This document shows positions 34,976 to 44,651 of a stretch of DNA of 64,000 nucleotides, in pieces. Both the position numbers and the translations under genes were made by a program. The notes beneath the pieces are model-generated. The model was given only the letters and a program-made list of their open reading frames with translations, did not search any database and was not told the origin of the DNA. Numbering within the stretch: position 1 is the stretch's first letter; each line of letters begins with the position of its first letter. The DNA is from Lederbergia citri. Its GTDB lineage: Bacteria; Bacillota; Bacilli; Bacillales; Bacillaceae_C. The stretch lies in assembly GCF_018343625.1 (NCBI RefSeq), contig NZ_JAGYPG010000002.1, positions 601,280 through 665,279 of the forward strand, in the 5' to 3' direction.

Positions 34976-37660
34976 ATGCGGCGGATTTTTCACTCTATTG
35001 TGTGTTTGTTAATTCTTTTTTCATTTTCACAAGTATCATTTGCAGAAACTACTAATAATTCAGTTAAAATTCCATTTATCGGAGTTACAACTAGTAACAA
35101 TGTTATAGTATATCGCGGAGCCGATATTGAATACACACAAACAGCAGTACTTTCAAAAGACCAAGAAGTATATGTAATAGACATATTTAAAAATCAAAAA
35201 AATGAACTTTGGCTACGAATCAACAGTAATACTGTTACAGGTTGGGTAAAAAATGAATTTATTAAGGAAGCTCAATTTAAGCTCACTAAAATGATTTCAA
35301 CAGGAAATAATGTAAGTGTTAGAAAAGGCGCTATGACTTCCTATGATAAAATTGATTCTTTGAATTTAGGTCAACAAGTAGAAGCCGTTGATCGCTTCCT
35401 TAATCAAAATTATGAAGAATGGTATAGAATCAAAATTGGTAACCAATTCGGGTGGGTAATTGGGACTTATCTTGCTGTTGACACTTCTGAAGAAAGTCCT
35501 TCTAAAGACACTCCTTCTGAAGATAGTCCTTCAAACAATACACCTAAAACTCTTTACGCCAATGAAAATAATACTCCCGTTAAAAGAGGCGCTCTAGAAT
35601 CGTATGCCACATCATACGTTTTACAAAGGAACGAAAAGGTTGAAATTATTGATGAAATTACAAATTCATTGGGAGAATTATGGTATCGAGTAGAAACACA
35701 AAATGGAATCTATGGTTGGGTATACTCCAAATCCCTACAACCAGACCTCGTTCCAGATGTTCTTGAAATGAATTCGATAGTTTATGCAAAAAAAGACCTA
35801 GCAATCCGAAGAGGGGCTTTATCTTCATATGAAGCTGTTGCCAACATAAAGATGGGGGAACAATTAACAATAATAGATTATTTTGTTAATCAGCAAAAAG
35901 AACTATGGTATCGAGTAAAACTCAACAACAATATTTTAGGATGGGTACTATCTGCTGAGATTCAAGAAACAGCTATACCTATATCCGATCAAGTACTTTA
36001 TGTGAATGTTGAAACTGCAAATCTCCGAAGTGGAGCAACTACCTCTTACAAAGTAGTAAGCACCTTGACAAAAAATACTGCAGTTAAGGTAATCGATCAA
36101 ATTATTAATAGTAATAATGAACTATGGTATCGAGTACAGGTAGGCGATGGTACATTAGGTTGGATCCTTTCAACCTTACTTCAAAATGACCCTTTCACTG
36201 AAAAGGTATTCTATGTTATCGAAAATACCAGTGTTTATAGTGGTGCCGCTACTTCATACAAAAAAGTTAGCTCATTATCAAAAGGCAAGGAAGTCAAGGT
36301 AATTGATCAATTCACACATAGTAATCTCGAGACTTGGTATAGAGTGGACCTAGGGAACAATTTATATGGTTGGGTTATTTCTTCTGCTCTTTCAGTTGAA
36401 GTTGCACCTATTAAAAAACAGATGGTAATCGGCACTAAATCAGCTGAATTACGTCGTGGAGCTGATTTCGGATATCAAGTCACGCAAAAGCTACCAGAAC
36501 GCTCAACAGTCACTGTTATATCTGAATTTTTTAATGTAAACGGGCAAAAATGGATGAATGTAGAATTAAGTAATGGAGTTAGAGGTTGGGTCCCTGCGTG
36601 GGAATTATATGACTCTCTTAATGATCGCAAATACTATTATTCTTCTCAAAACAATGTTTTAAGAAGAGGTGCTTCTACATCTTATAAAGAAAACGCAACC
36701 GTAAAATCGGGAGATCCATTGTTATATCTCAATAGAAATAATGATTGGATAAATGTAGAAAATAGCAACGGTATTCGAGGTTGGATTTTACTTAACCAAG
36801 TAGTTGAAGTGGTTCCCAATTTATTAAGCGGCCCTTCAATCTCTCAGCTTTCAGCTGCTGAAACATTGATTACTTGGACTAAAAGTAAAAACATTCCAAT
36901 CACTTATTCCATCCAATCTGATAAATCCTTAAAAGTAAATGCGGCTAATACTTTAATTGATTTACCAAAAGGGAAAATAGTGGGACTTTCTAGCATTCAA
37001 ACCTTTAAAGATTATTTTGTTCTTAAGCCAGATGCAGGCTATAGTTTCACTCTCCGAAATTATGATAATCGATTCACTTTAAAAATATCTAGAGTTGGTA
37101 TTGCTAATAAAAGAATTTTAATTGACGCTGGTCATGGCGCCCATGATGCTGGTGCTAGTGGTCCGACTAAATTAAAAGAAAAAGATGTTAACTTGGCTGT
37201 TGCTAAGTACTTACAAAGTGAATTACAGAAACTTGGTGCAGTTGTAGTCCTAACAAGAAGCACGGATGTCTTCTTAACTTTAGATGAAAGAGTGCAATTA
37301 TCCAACGGGTCTAATTACGATGCTTTTGTCAGTGTCCATGCTAATTCTAACTATAATACGGCGGCAAGAGGTACGGAAACCTACTATAATATTAATTCCA
37401 ATTTTAATGGTGTTAAAAGTATGATTCTGGCAACGGAAGTACAAAAAACACTCGTTAACAAATTGGGTACCTATGATCGTGGAATTAAGACTGCAGACTT
37501 CTACGTAATCAAAAACAATGAAGTACCAAGTATTTTAGTAGAGTTAGCGTTTTTATCTAATCCAGCGGAAGAAACACTCCTTCGTAGTGAAACTGCACGA
37601 AAAAATGCAGCATTAGGCATTGCTCAAGGCTTGAAAAACTACTTTGACGGAGGAAATTAG
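34976..37660 (+). CDS. N-acetylmuramoyl-L-alanine amidase with eight SH3 repeats
   Basis: This 894-residue secreted autolysin opens with a signal peptide (ends near SFAET). Eight bacterial SH3-type repeats of about 65 residues follow (~30-620), each with a pattern like (R/Y)xGAxxSY ... ELWYRV ... GW(V/I). An acidic Ser/Pro/Thr linker interrupts after repeat 2. Next is a small beta-rich domain (~625-705) and a C-terminal Amidase_3 domain (713-894). Zinc ligands and catalytic residues are visible: H720 (DAGHG), E735, H788 (SVHAN) and E856 (VELAFLSN). It cleaves the bond between MurNAc and L-Ala. It is first in an operon with a small SH3 protein and a SpoIID/LytB protein. Confidence 0.92.
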   Translation: MRRIFHSIVCLLILFSFSQVSFAETTNNSVKIPFIGVTTSNNVIVYRGADIEYTQTAVLSKDQEVYVIDIFKNQKNELWLRINSNTVTGWVKNEFIKEAQFKLTKMISTGNNVSVRKGAMTSYDKIDSLNLGQQVEAVDRFLNQNYEEWYRIKIGNQFGWVIGTYLAVDTSEESPSKDTPSEDSPSNNTPKTLYANENNTPVKRGALESYATSYVLQRNEKVEIIDEITNSLGELWYRVETQNGIYGWVYSKSLQPDLVPDVLEMNSIVYAKKDLAIRRGALSSYEAVANIKMGEQLTIIDYFVNQQKELWYRVKLNNNILGWVLSAEIQETAIPISDQVLYVNVETANLRSGATTSYKVVSTLTKNTAVKVIDQIINSNNELWYRVQVGDGTLGWILSTLLQNDPFTEKVFYVIENTSVYSGAATSYKKVSSLSKGKEVKVIDQFTHSNLETWYRVDLGNNLYGWVISSALSVEVAPIKKQMVIGTKSAELRRGADFGYQVTQKLPERSTVTVISEFFNVNGQKWMNVELSNGVRGWVPAWELYDSLNDRKYYYSSQNNVLRRGASTSYKENATVKSGDPLLYLNRNNDWINVENSNGIRGWILLNQVVEVVPNLLSGPSISQLSAAETLITWTKSKNIPITYSIQSDKSLKVNAANTLIDLPKGKIVGLSSIQTFKDYFVLKPDAGYSFTLRNYDNRFTLKISRVGIANKRILIDAGHGAHDAGASGPTKLKEKDVNLAVAKYLQSELQKLGAVVVLTRSTDVFLTLDERVQLSNGSNYDAFVSVHANSNYNTAARGTETYYNINSNFNGVKSMILATEVQKTLVNKLGTYDRGIKTADFYVIKNNEVPSILVELAFLSNPAEETLLRSETARKNAALGIAQGLKNYFDGGN

Positions 37661-37662
37661 TT

Positions 37663-38325
37663 ATGAAAAAAAGGCAAATATATACTATTTCTTTCACTTT
37701 GGCTATCGGTTTTTTAATAGGAGGTATTTTCTCACCTTCAATCTATAGTTCTGCACAGAGCAATGTATTGATTGCTAGCGTTGAATGGGTAACATCACAA
37801 ATTAATCCATTAAAAACAAAGATTGATAAATTGGAATCTACCATTAATTCGCAAGCTGCAGAAATAGCTTTATTAAAAAAATCTATCTCAGAAGGTGGAG
37901 GGTTAATTCTTCCTGAATATGTTTATGTTAAATCTAATTCTGCTTCGATTTACTCAGGTGCTTTAACAAGTTATCGTAAGGTAGCTAATGTAGCGGTAGG
38001 TCAAAGATTAAAAGTTTTGGATGAACATACATCTACAGAAAAGTGGTATCGGGTTGAGTATTCATCAGGACAATTTGGTTGGATTTTGGCTTCAGATATT
38101 AGCGTAGACCCAGTAAATACGCCAAAAACAGTTAAAATTAACAAAACCACAACTGTATACAGTGGAGCATTAACAACATATCGCAAAGTTGCAACTTTAC
38201 AATCAGGTCAATCAGTAAAATACATTTCTGCTATTAACAGCAACAATGAGACATGGTACAACGTTGAGCTCTCATCAGGACTTAGAGGTTGGATTCAGGC
38301 GAGCTACGGCGAGGTGCAATCATAA
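37663..38325 (+). CDS. Secreted coiled-coil protein with two SH3 repeats
   Basis: The 220-residue protein begins with a signal peptide or membrane anchor (TISFTLAIGFLIGGIFSPSIY). A short coiled coil (INPLKTKIDKLESTINSQAAEIALLKKSI, residues ~47-75, rich in heptad Leu/Ile) is followed by two SH3 repeats (~85-215) matching those of the amidase, each with YSGALTSYRKVA or YSGALTTYRKVA. There is no catalytic domain. It starts 3 bases after the amidase stop and just before the SpoIID/LytB gene. It may be a wall adaptor that holds the two hydrolase-type proteins together; that is inference. Confidence 0.85.
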   Translation: MKKRQIYTISFTLAIGFLIGGIFSPSIYSSAQSNVLIASVEWVTSQINPLKTKIDKLESTINSQAAEIALLKKSISEGGGLILPEYVYVKSNSASIYSGALTSYRKVANVAVGQRLKVLDEHTSTEKWYRVEYSSGQFGWILASDISVDPVNTPKTVKINKTTTVYSGALTTYRKVATLQSGQSVKYISAINSNNETWYNVELSSGLRGWIQASYGEVQS

Positions 38326-39849
38326 ATGAACAGCAATAAACTATTGCTTGCTCTAATTCCAGTATTATTAATCTGTCTACTTTCTACAAATGTAACAGAA
38401 GCATATACTACAGTCCCTTATCAAAATGAAGTGAAAGTCCAACTTAGCAACACTCGATCCACTAGCATACCATTGCGAGGCATTTACGAATTACAGGATA
38501 AAGCATCAAGCACAAGAGCTTTATTAGCACCGAACGTAATTATTTCCGTTTCTGCTTCTGGCTCTTCAACAATCATTAAGGCAGGGGATGTAACATATAC
38601 ATCTCCAGCCGGATTTTTCTTAAGAGAAACAACAGGTCTAAAAAAAATTGCAAAGTTTACAAGTAACACTAACATACATAGTGGTGCTACTAAAGATTAT
38701 GAAATTAAAAAAACAATTTCAAAAGTAGAAGTTGCCGAATACATCACAAGTATTGTCAATAATAAGAATGAAACATGGTACAATGTGCAAACCGCCGATG
38801 GAACAAAGGGATGGGTACCTGCTGCCTCTACATTAATTGAGGACTCCCCATCTATTATATACAACTTTACACTTGGCACTTCCAGCTATCGCGGCAGCAT
38901 ACTTCTAGAAGCATCAAATAGTAATGTTAAGGTTATTAACATACTAGATTTGGAGAACTATGTAAAAGGCGTTGTTCCTAATGAAATGCCATCTTCATGG
39001 CATATTGAGGCACTTAAAGCTCAGGCAATTGCAGCACGAAGCTATGCAGCAAACAGCATGTTACTCCAAAATACTACAGCTAGCCAAGTTTACAAAGGCT
39101 ATTCGTCTGAACAGTCGAAAAGTAATCAAGCTGTTGATGAAACGAAAGGTTTACTAGTTAAATATAATGGTAAACCAATCCAAACATTTTTTTACTCTAC
39201 AAGTGGTGGGAAAACAGCAAATATTGGCGATGTTTGGAATTCCAATCAAGCGACTTATCCTTATCTAAAGAGCGTGTCAGATCCTTATGAAAATTCTCCT
39301 CATAGTAATTGGGAGGAAAAAATATCGTCTGCTACCATTTTAAGTGGTTTTGGTTTTAATCCTTTGACAACTAACTTATACGATATAAAAGTACAAGCTA
39401 CAGGAGCAAACGGAGAAATTTCTAGCGTGTCAATAGAAACTTCTGAAGGAAATAAAACAGTTAAAGGCAACGAGAACGATATTAGAAAACTCTTTCCTGT
39501 TGGTGGGGCTTATAACATGTTAAAGTCTAACTGGTTTACTTTAACTAGCACAAAAGACTATTCCATTCAAATGACTGATAAAGTTACGAGTCAATACAAC
39601 ATTAAAGGGCAATCTATCTTACTTGCTGATAATAAATCAGCTGTAATATCTTCCAATCTAGTCGACATCCAGATGAAAGCATCCACTCTATCAAAAGAAA
39701 GCGATCCTGCTTCTATCCTTATTAAAGGAAAAGGTTGGGGACATAGAATTGGAATGAGTCAATATGGAGCAAAAGGGCTAGCAGAAAATGGATGGAAGGC
39801 TGAAAATATTATTAAACATTATTTTCAAGGAACAACTGTAGAATATTAA
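38326..39849 (+). CDS. SpoIID/LytB-domain protein with an SH3 repeat
   Basis: This 507-residue secreted protein has a signal peptide (ends VTEAYT), a beta-rich N-terminal part, one SH3 repeat (~105-172, IHSGATKDYEI ... WYNVQTADGTKGWV), then the SpoIID domain. The hallmarks are YVKGVVPNEMPSSWHIEALK with AQAIAARSYAA (~208-240) and the C-terminal KGWGHRIGMSQYGAKGLAE. Relatives are the lytic transglycosylase SpoIID and LytB, the modifier of amidase LytC. ATG follows the previous stop without gap. Being in one operon with an Amidase_3 enzyme suggests a LytB-like partner role. Confidence 0.9.
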   Translation: MNSNKLLLALIPVLLICLLSTNVTEAYTTVPYQNEVKVQLSNTRSTSIPLRGIYELQDKASSTRALLAPNVIISVSASGSSTIIKAGDVTYTSPAGFFLRETTGLKKIAKFTSNTNIHSGATKDYEIKKTISKVEVAEYITSIVNNKNETWYNVQTADGTKGWVPAASTLIEDSPSIIYNFTLGTSSYRGSILLEASNSNVKVINILDLENYVKGVVPNEMPSSWHIEALKAQAIAARSYAANSMLLQNTTASQVYKGYSSEQSKSNQAVDETKGLLVKYNGKPIQTFFYSTSGGKTANIGDVWNSNQATYPYLKSVSDPYENSPHSNWEEKISSATILSGFGFNPLTTNLYDIKVQATGANGEISSVSIETSEGNKTVKGNENDIRKLFPVGGAYNMLKSNWFTLTSTKDYSIQMTDKVTSQYNIKGQSILLADNKSAVISSNLVDIQMKASTLSKESDPASILIKGKGWGHRIGMSQYGAKGLAENGWKAENIIKHYFQGTTVEY

Positions 39850-39852
39850 AAC

Positions 39853-39947
39853 AAAAGCGGAAGCGCCTGTTCAGCGACGTAACCAACTTTTTAGGATTCT
39901 GACGAGATAAAGGAAACACAGGGTGCCACGAAAAGCGGAAGGCGCTC
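39853..39947. repeat. Extragenic repeat pair (AAAAGCGGAAGCGC type)
   Basis: AAAAGCGGAAGCGCCTG (39853-39869) and AAAAGCGGAAGGCGCTC (39931-39947) are near-identical direct repeats in a gene-free gap. Similar GC-rich short motifs are scattered between genes in Bacillus genomes. Confidence 0.5.
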
Positions 39948-39985
39948 AACAAAGTTTTAATTTTTTAAATAACCTTAGCATTAAC

Positions 39986-40025
39986 TAAAAATGCGGTTGG
40001 CTAATTGCCAACCGCATTTTTATTT
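39986..40025. terminator. Bidirectional terminator between SpoIID/LytB and Wzy genes
   Basis: AAAAATGCGGTTGGC and GCCAACCGCATTTTT are perfectly complementary with a TAATT loop. A and T runs on both sides serve both convergent genes. It overlaps the 3' end of the minus-strand gene. Confidence 0.9.
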
Positions 40026-41386
40026 TTCCCTAAGTGATTTCTTATTTTTCTATACTCTCTTTTTAATAAGATTAACAAATAAGGTGCTAACAGAATAACT
40101 AACACGGCGACCCATAATGTATTGAGAAGAAAGTCTGCGAATCCTCCAATCACTACCCGAGGAATACTCACCGTAAAATAAACAAACAACGATAAAAACA
40201 GCGGGTTTTTAGGCAGGCGTGTAAATATGATATATATCACTTGTACATATACACCAATGTAAATTGTACCTAGAATCACACCCAAATATCCAAAGTTAGC
40301 AAATGCTTCTGCTGCAAATAATGTATTCAAAACGCCTGCAGTTCCTGCCTCTACTCGTTCTGGGAAGAATACTTCCATGGCAAGTCGGGCAGAGCGAATC
40401 TGTTCCAAATCATACAAATGTAGTAATGATGATGGTAGGCTTTGACCCATTAATAAAGGCTCGCGACCAGTAAAAAGATCTAAATGAAGATACAAAGGGC
40501 CAATCTGTGACAAAATCAAACGACCAATGGGTCCAGAATTATAGGATAAATATTGATGTACATCAGTTACTCCAGAGATTAAAACATACATAGTAACAAG
40601 CCCAACTGCAGCTATGGCACCAAATAACGCCATTTTAAACCATGTTAGTCTGAGTATGCCCATGTAAATTAATAGTAAGATAAACATTAATGCGTAAAAG
40701 AAAATGGGACCTTTTGCAAGATCGTACGTTTGCATAAAAATGGCACATGAAAAAGTAATAAAAAATAACACTATCCATTTTAACTTCCGTGTTTTATTGG
40801 CATAAACAAACGTGATCATCGACAAAATCGGGGCCAAGGTAATTCCAAAGACATTACGTATGATTGTGTTTCCCGTAAATCCATGAGATGCCTCAATCCT
40901 CAACTGGCTTAGATTATCCCCACCTAATATTAGTGATAAAAGTGGGATTGCCTTAAGATGATAGACAGTATACGCCACTGACATCAATGACAATAACGAC
41001 ATGCAACTGTACATAAAAAAGTAATATTTATCTAAATCGACTTCATTCTTGATGGGAGACTCAAGATAAGTGTTAAATTCTCTTTCCGAATTAAACCCGG
41101 TCAATGTCTTCACTATAAACATCGTTAATGGTAAAAGGATCATAACAATCGAAACTACGATAAATCCTTCTAACCTAAAATAATCACTGGATAATAACCT
41201 GGTCATGTAATGGTTATCTATTTTTAGAACAATTAAAAGTGATCCTATATAGGAAGAAATAAGCAGTGAATAATAAAAAATAATCGAAAGCAAATTCGGT
41301 TTCAATAATGACATTGAACCAGCCGAGCTCTTAAAAAGACAGAAAGATATTACCACTACCATTCCCCAGAGGGCAATGTATTGCAT
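40001..41386 (-). CDS. Oligosaccharide repeat-unit polymerase (Wzy-like)
   Basis: This 461-residue integral membrane protein has about a dozen hydrophobic segments and a large loop in the middle (SGVTDVHQYLSYNSGPIGRLILSQ). It resembles O-antigen/capsule polymerases that join lipid-linked repeat units outside the membrane. Sequence motifs in this family are weak, so the call rests on topology plus position: it is the last gene of an operon with Wzx flippase, Wzz-like regulator and nucleotide-sugar enzymes. AAAGGAG precedes the ATG. Confidence 0.75.
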   Translation of the reverse strand: MQYIALWGMVVVISFCLFKSSAGSMSLLKPNLLSIIFYYSLLISSYIGSLLIVLKIDNHYMTRLLSSDYFRLEGFIVVSIVMILLPLTMFIVKTLTGFNSEREFNTYLESPIKNEVDLDKYYFFMYSCMSLLSLMSVAYTVYHLKAIPLLSLILGGDNLSQLRIEASHGFTGNTIIRNVFGITLAPILSMITFVYANKTRKLKWIVLFFITFSCAIFMQTYDLAKGPIFFYALMFILLLIYMGILRLTWFKMALFGAIAAVGLVTMYVLISGVTDVHQYLSYNSGPIGRLILSQIGPLYLHLDLFTGREPLLMGQSLPSSLLHLYDLEQIRSARLAMEVFFPERVEAGTAGVLNTLFAAEAFANFGYLGVILGTIYIGVYVQVIYIIFTRLPKNPLFLSLFVYFTVSIPRVVIGGFADFLLNTLWVAVLVILLAPYLLILLKREYRKIRNHLGKNKNAVGN

Positions 41387-41426
41387 CCTGTTACTCCTTT
41401 CGTGTTGTACATAGCTTCCAGTTAGT

Positions 41427-42479
41427 TTACTTCATCAATATTTTAGTTATTGCCTCCGAGGCCTTACCATCACCAAAAACTGATGGATAAGAAGAATTGG
41501 ATGGTTGGTAGACGGCGTTCACAATCTTTTTGGCATCCGATCCAACCAATAGATTAGCACCATTTTCAACTGTTTCTACCCATTCTGTCTCATCTCTCAA
41601 TGTTACACAAGGAATATTCAAAAAGTACGCTTCTTTTTGAACACCACCTGAATCAGTCATAACTTTTTCCGCATCCATAACGAGGCGAAGCATATCCAGA
41701 TATCCTACAGGATCAATTACTTGGAGCCCTGGTATTTCATTAAGATTAATTCCATATTGTTCTAATTTGTTCTTAGTTCTTGGATGAATTGGCCATACTT
41801 TTGTTTTTTCAATTTCTTTAAATGCATCAATAATTGCAAGCATTTTATTCGGGTCATCGGTATTCTCTGCTCGATGCAAAGTAATTAAAATATAGTCTTT
41901 AGAATTTATCCCTAAATTTTGAATAATCTTTGAATTTCCAGCTAAATTTCGATTATATAAGACTGCGTCATACATGACATCACCAATGTTAAAAACATTC
42001 TTTGTAATATTCTCTGCTTTTAGGTTTTTTACAGCAGTCTCAGTTGGACAAAATAAATAATCGGACACGTGATCTGTCATAATACGATTAATTTCTTCTG
42101 GCATTTTTTTGTTAAAACTTCTTAGACCAGCTTCAATATGAACTACCGGGATATGGATTTTTGCTGCTGCCAAGGCACCTGCTAAAGTTGAATTTGTGTC
42201 CCCATAAACCAATAAATAATCAGGGGATTCTTTCATAAGAATTTCTTCAATATTTGTAAGCATCTCACCCGTTTGTTTACCATGTGAACTAGAACCAACA
42301 TGTAAGTGGTAATCTGGCTTTGGGATATTTAATTCCTCAAAGAAGATATCAGACATATTGGAATCATAGTGCTGTCCTGTATGAATAATCAATTCATCAA
42401 AATGCTTTCTTAATGCCCTCGATACAGGAGCAGCCTTGATAAACTGTGGTCTTGCACCAATTACTGTGATGATTTTCAT
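41427..42479 (-). CDS. mnaA: UDP-N-acetylglucosamine 2-epimerase (non-hydrolysing), MnaA/WbpI type
   Basis: The 350-residue GT-B-like enzyme has TVIGARPQFIKAAPVSRAL at the start, then VYGDTNSTLAGALAAAKI, HIEAGLRSFNKKMPEEINR, LITLHRAENTD and TDSGGVQKEAYFL. All are family signatures. It interconverts UDP-GlcNAc and UDP-ManNAc, needed by TagA. In this operon it could instead act like WbpI on UDP-GlcNAc3NAcA to give UDP-ManNAc3NAcA. Sequence by eye cannot separate the two. Its ATG overlaps the flippase stop (ATGA). Confidence 0.9.
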   Translation of the reverse strand: MKIITVIGARPQFIKAAPVSRALRKHFDELIIHTGQHYDSNMSDIFFEELNIPKPDYHLHVGSSSHGKQTGEMLTNIEEILMKESPDYLLVYGDTNSTLAGALAAAKIHIPVVHIEAGLRSFNKKMPEEINRIMTDHVSDYLFCPTETAVKNLKAENITKNVFNIGDVMYDAVLYNRNLAGNSKIIQNLGINSKDYILITLHRAENTDDPNKMLAIIDAFKEIEKTKVWPIHPRTKNKLEQYGINLNEIPGLQVIDPVGYLDMLRLVMDAEKVMTDSGGVQKEAYFLNIPCVTLRDETEWVETVENGANLLVGSDAKKIVNAVYQPSNSSYPSVFGDGKASEAITKILMK

Positions 42480-43900
42480 TTTTTCGCCCCCACTCTCTTA
42501 ACATTTAGATAAATAATAACTATCATGCCAAAGTAAAATAGCCAAGATAAAATCGTGTATGCACCATTCAAATTGGTATACTCTTGAATATAGACTATTG
42601 ACAGTAAAGATAATACTCCCGAAATAAATACCACAACTAAATTAAAAATCGATACTGGTACATGGTAAACTTTTTGACTCTTAATAAAGATTGCTATACA
42701 TGCAAATAAGTAAGACAATACAACTGCTAGGGTTGCTCCCCATAAAGAAAAATTAGGTATTAATACGATATTTAAGCAAATACTGATGATTGCAGCGATG
42801 CCAAAGTAAATGGATATCGGATTTGTTTTCTTTGTTATGAACAATCCAACGGATATGATAAGGTAATAAAAATTTAAAAAGGTTCCTAAGCTAAGAACTG
42901 CAATATATTTACTAGCACTATGGAATTCAACCTTCGGAATCATCCAATGCAATATATATGGAATGAATGTGGCTATACCAAGTAAACCAAACATCCCTAT
43001 AATGAGCACAAGTAAATATATATTTGCAAAAACTGTTTTCGCATCACTGCGATCTTTAATGGACATTGAGTAGGGTCTCCAAGCCATTTGTACGCTAGAG
43101 GTAAGCAACGTAATAACTGTTGCAAATTTCACAGCTACTCCATAAACACCCACATGTGCCAGACTATCGTATTGGCTTAAAAAAAAGCGATTTGACGAAG
43201 AAATTACCCAAAATGCTATAGATGCCGGAACAAGAGGAGCGGCATATATTAAAATTTCCTTTAAAAGAGGGAAATCAATCTTAAAAGTAAAGAAACGCTT
43301 TATATAAGGGAAAAGGAGAACTAGGATCGATATAGCACCTATGATACGAGCATAAAATATTACAGAAACTTCAGCATTCATGTACCGTAAAAACAAATAG
43401 GATAGAATGGCTACAGTTCCTAACCTCGATACCGTATAAACTACTACTTTTTTACTTAAAAACTCATAGCGAAAATAAGTAAGGACAAGTGTAATAACTG
43501 ATTCTAAAAATAATACTACAAGGGCTATTTGAACAATAACTCCATAACCTGGCACTCCAAAAATTAACTTGGATATGAAATTCCCCGTAAAAATAGCTAA
43601 TAATAATAACACTGAAGCTACCATTATTCTAAACATTAATACATTTCTTACGTACTTTTCTTTTTCTAGCTTGTCCTTTGTATCAAAATAAAAAAACGCT
43701 AACGCAGAATCAGTTCCGAATATAACGATAAAAGTTAACATTGAGGTAAAGGCGTCAACGTTTTCTAGAACCCCAAGCTGTTCAGCTCCCAAGTAAGATG
43801 TATAAATAGGAAGCATTAAAAAGGCAATTAGTTTTGTACCTACATTCATTAAAGCGAAAAGGAGGGAATCTCCCCCCAATCGCTTGAGATGTTCTAACAA
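42476..43900 (-). CDS. Polysaccharide flippase (Wzx/MATE-like)
   Basis: This 474-residue membrane protein has about 14 hydrophobic helices, beginning GGDSLLFALMNVGTKLIAFLMLPIY, the typical N-terminus of the polysaccharide transport protein family, and with APLVPASIAFWVISSSNRFFLSQY in the middle. It flips the undecaprenyl-linked repeat unit across the membrane for the Wzy polymerase encoded in the same operon. TTG start at 43900 with GGGAGC ahead, one base after the acetyltransferase stop. Confidence 0.88.
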   Translation of the reverse strand: MLEHLKRLGGDSLLFALMNVGTKLIAFLMLPIYTSYLGAEQLGVLENVDAFTSMLTFIVIFGTDSALAFFYFDTKDKLEKEKYVRNVLMFRIMVASVLLLLAIFTGNFISKLIFGVPGYGVIVQIALVVLFLESVITLVLTYFRYEFLSKKVVVYTVSRLGTVAILSYLFLRYMNAEVSVIFYARIIGAISILVLLFPYIKRFFTFKIDFPLLKEILIYAAPLVPASIAFWVISSSNRFFLSQYDSLAHVGVYGVAVKFATVITLLTSSVQMAWRPYSMSIKDRSDAKTVFANIYLLVLIIGMFGLLGIATFIPYILHWMIPKVEFHSASKYIAVLSLGTFLNFYYLIISVGLFITKKTNPISIYFGIAAIISICLNIVLIPNFSLWGATLAVVLSYLFACIAIFIKSQKVYHVPVSIFNLVVVFISGVLSLLSIVYIQEYTNLNGAYTILSWLFYFGMIVIIYLNVKRVGAKK

Positions 43901-44632
43901 TTATAACAGCTCCCGTTCATCTACCATCTTGGAAATTTTAGCCGGGAACCCTTTAACAACCGTTTTCTCTTCAGTATTCTTCGTAACCAATGCTCCTGCA
44001 GCTACGAACGTTTCTTCTGCTATAATCACACCTGGCAGAAGGATTGAAGCTCCTCCTACACGAGCTCCCTTTTTAATGGTTGCTCCTTTAATCTTAGAAA
44101 ATCTTTCTTCTGTTCTACCCATGAAATTATCATTTGTTGTGACTACACATGGGGCAACAAAAGCAAAATCTTCCAAATTAGAATGTGCTGTAATATAGGC
44201 GTTAGATTGTACCTTGACACGTTTTCCAATTGTTACAAAGTTCTCAATAGTAGCACCCCTGCCGATAATGCACTCCTCTTTAATTTGAACATTTTCACGA
44301 ACAGTGGCGAGGTCCGCAACCAATGTGGATGGACCAATTTCCGCTCCTGCATAAAGTACAGAATTAGAACCGATCGTAACCCCTTCACCTAATACCAGCG
44401 GCTGTATTTCTCCGGATAACTTCATAGTACTAGTCTTTGCGGGTGTAGGTTGTTTCCCAAGAACGGCTCCATCAGCAATTCGAACGCCTTTTGCTACTTT
44501 GGTTCCTTGATAAATAGTAACATGGTTACCTATTTGAACATCTTCACCTAGAGTGACACCCTCTTCGATTACATTGAAATATCCCATTTTTACAGAATCA
44601 TGTATTTTGACTGATTCATGGATCATATTCAT
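43901..44632 (-). CDS. Left-handed beta-helix N-acetyltransferase (WbpD/WlbB type)
   Basis: This 243-residue hexapeptide-repeat protein shows many [LIV]GxxxX repeats, for example GYFNVIEEGVTLGEDVQIGN and VTIGKRVKVQSNAYI, ending in VIIAEETFVAAGALVTKN. Such enzymes transfer acetyl from acetyl-CoA to an amino sugar. In the Wbp/Wlb pathway it would acetylate the 3-amino group of UDP-GlcNAc3NA. That substrate is inferred from its neighbours (dehydrogenase, 3-oxidase and aminotransferase). AGGAGCGG lies just before the ATG. Confidence 0.8.
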   Translation of the reverse strand: MNMIHESVKIHDSVKMGYFNVIEEGVTLGEDVQIGNHVTIYQGTKVAKGVRIADGAVLGKQPTPAKTSTMKLSGEIQPLVLGEGVTIGSNSVLYAGAEIGPSTLVADLATVRENVQIKEECIIGRGATIENFVTIGKRVKVQSNAYITAHSNLEDFAFVAPCVVTTNDNFMGRTEERFSKIKGATIKKGARVGGASILLPGVIIAEETFVAAGALVTKNTEEKTVVKGFPAKISKMVDERELL

Positions 44633-44651
44633 GATTAACCGCTCCTAAAAC

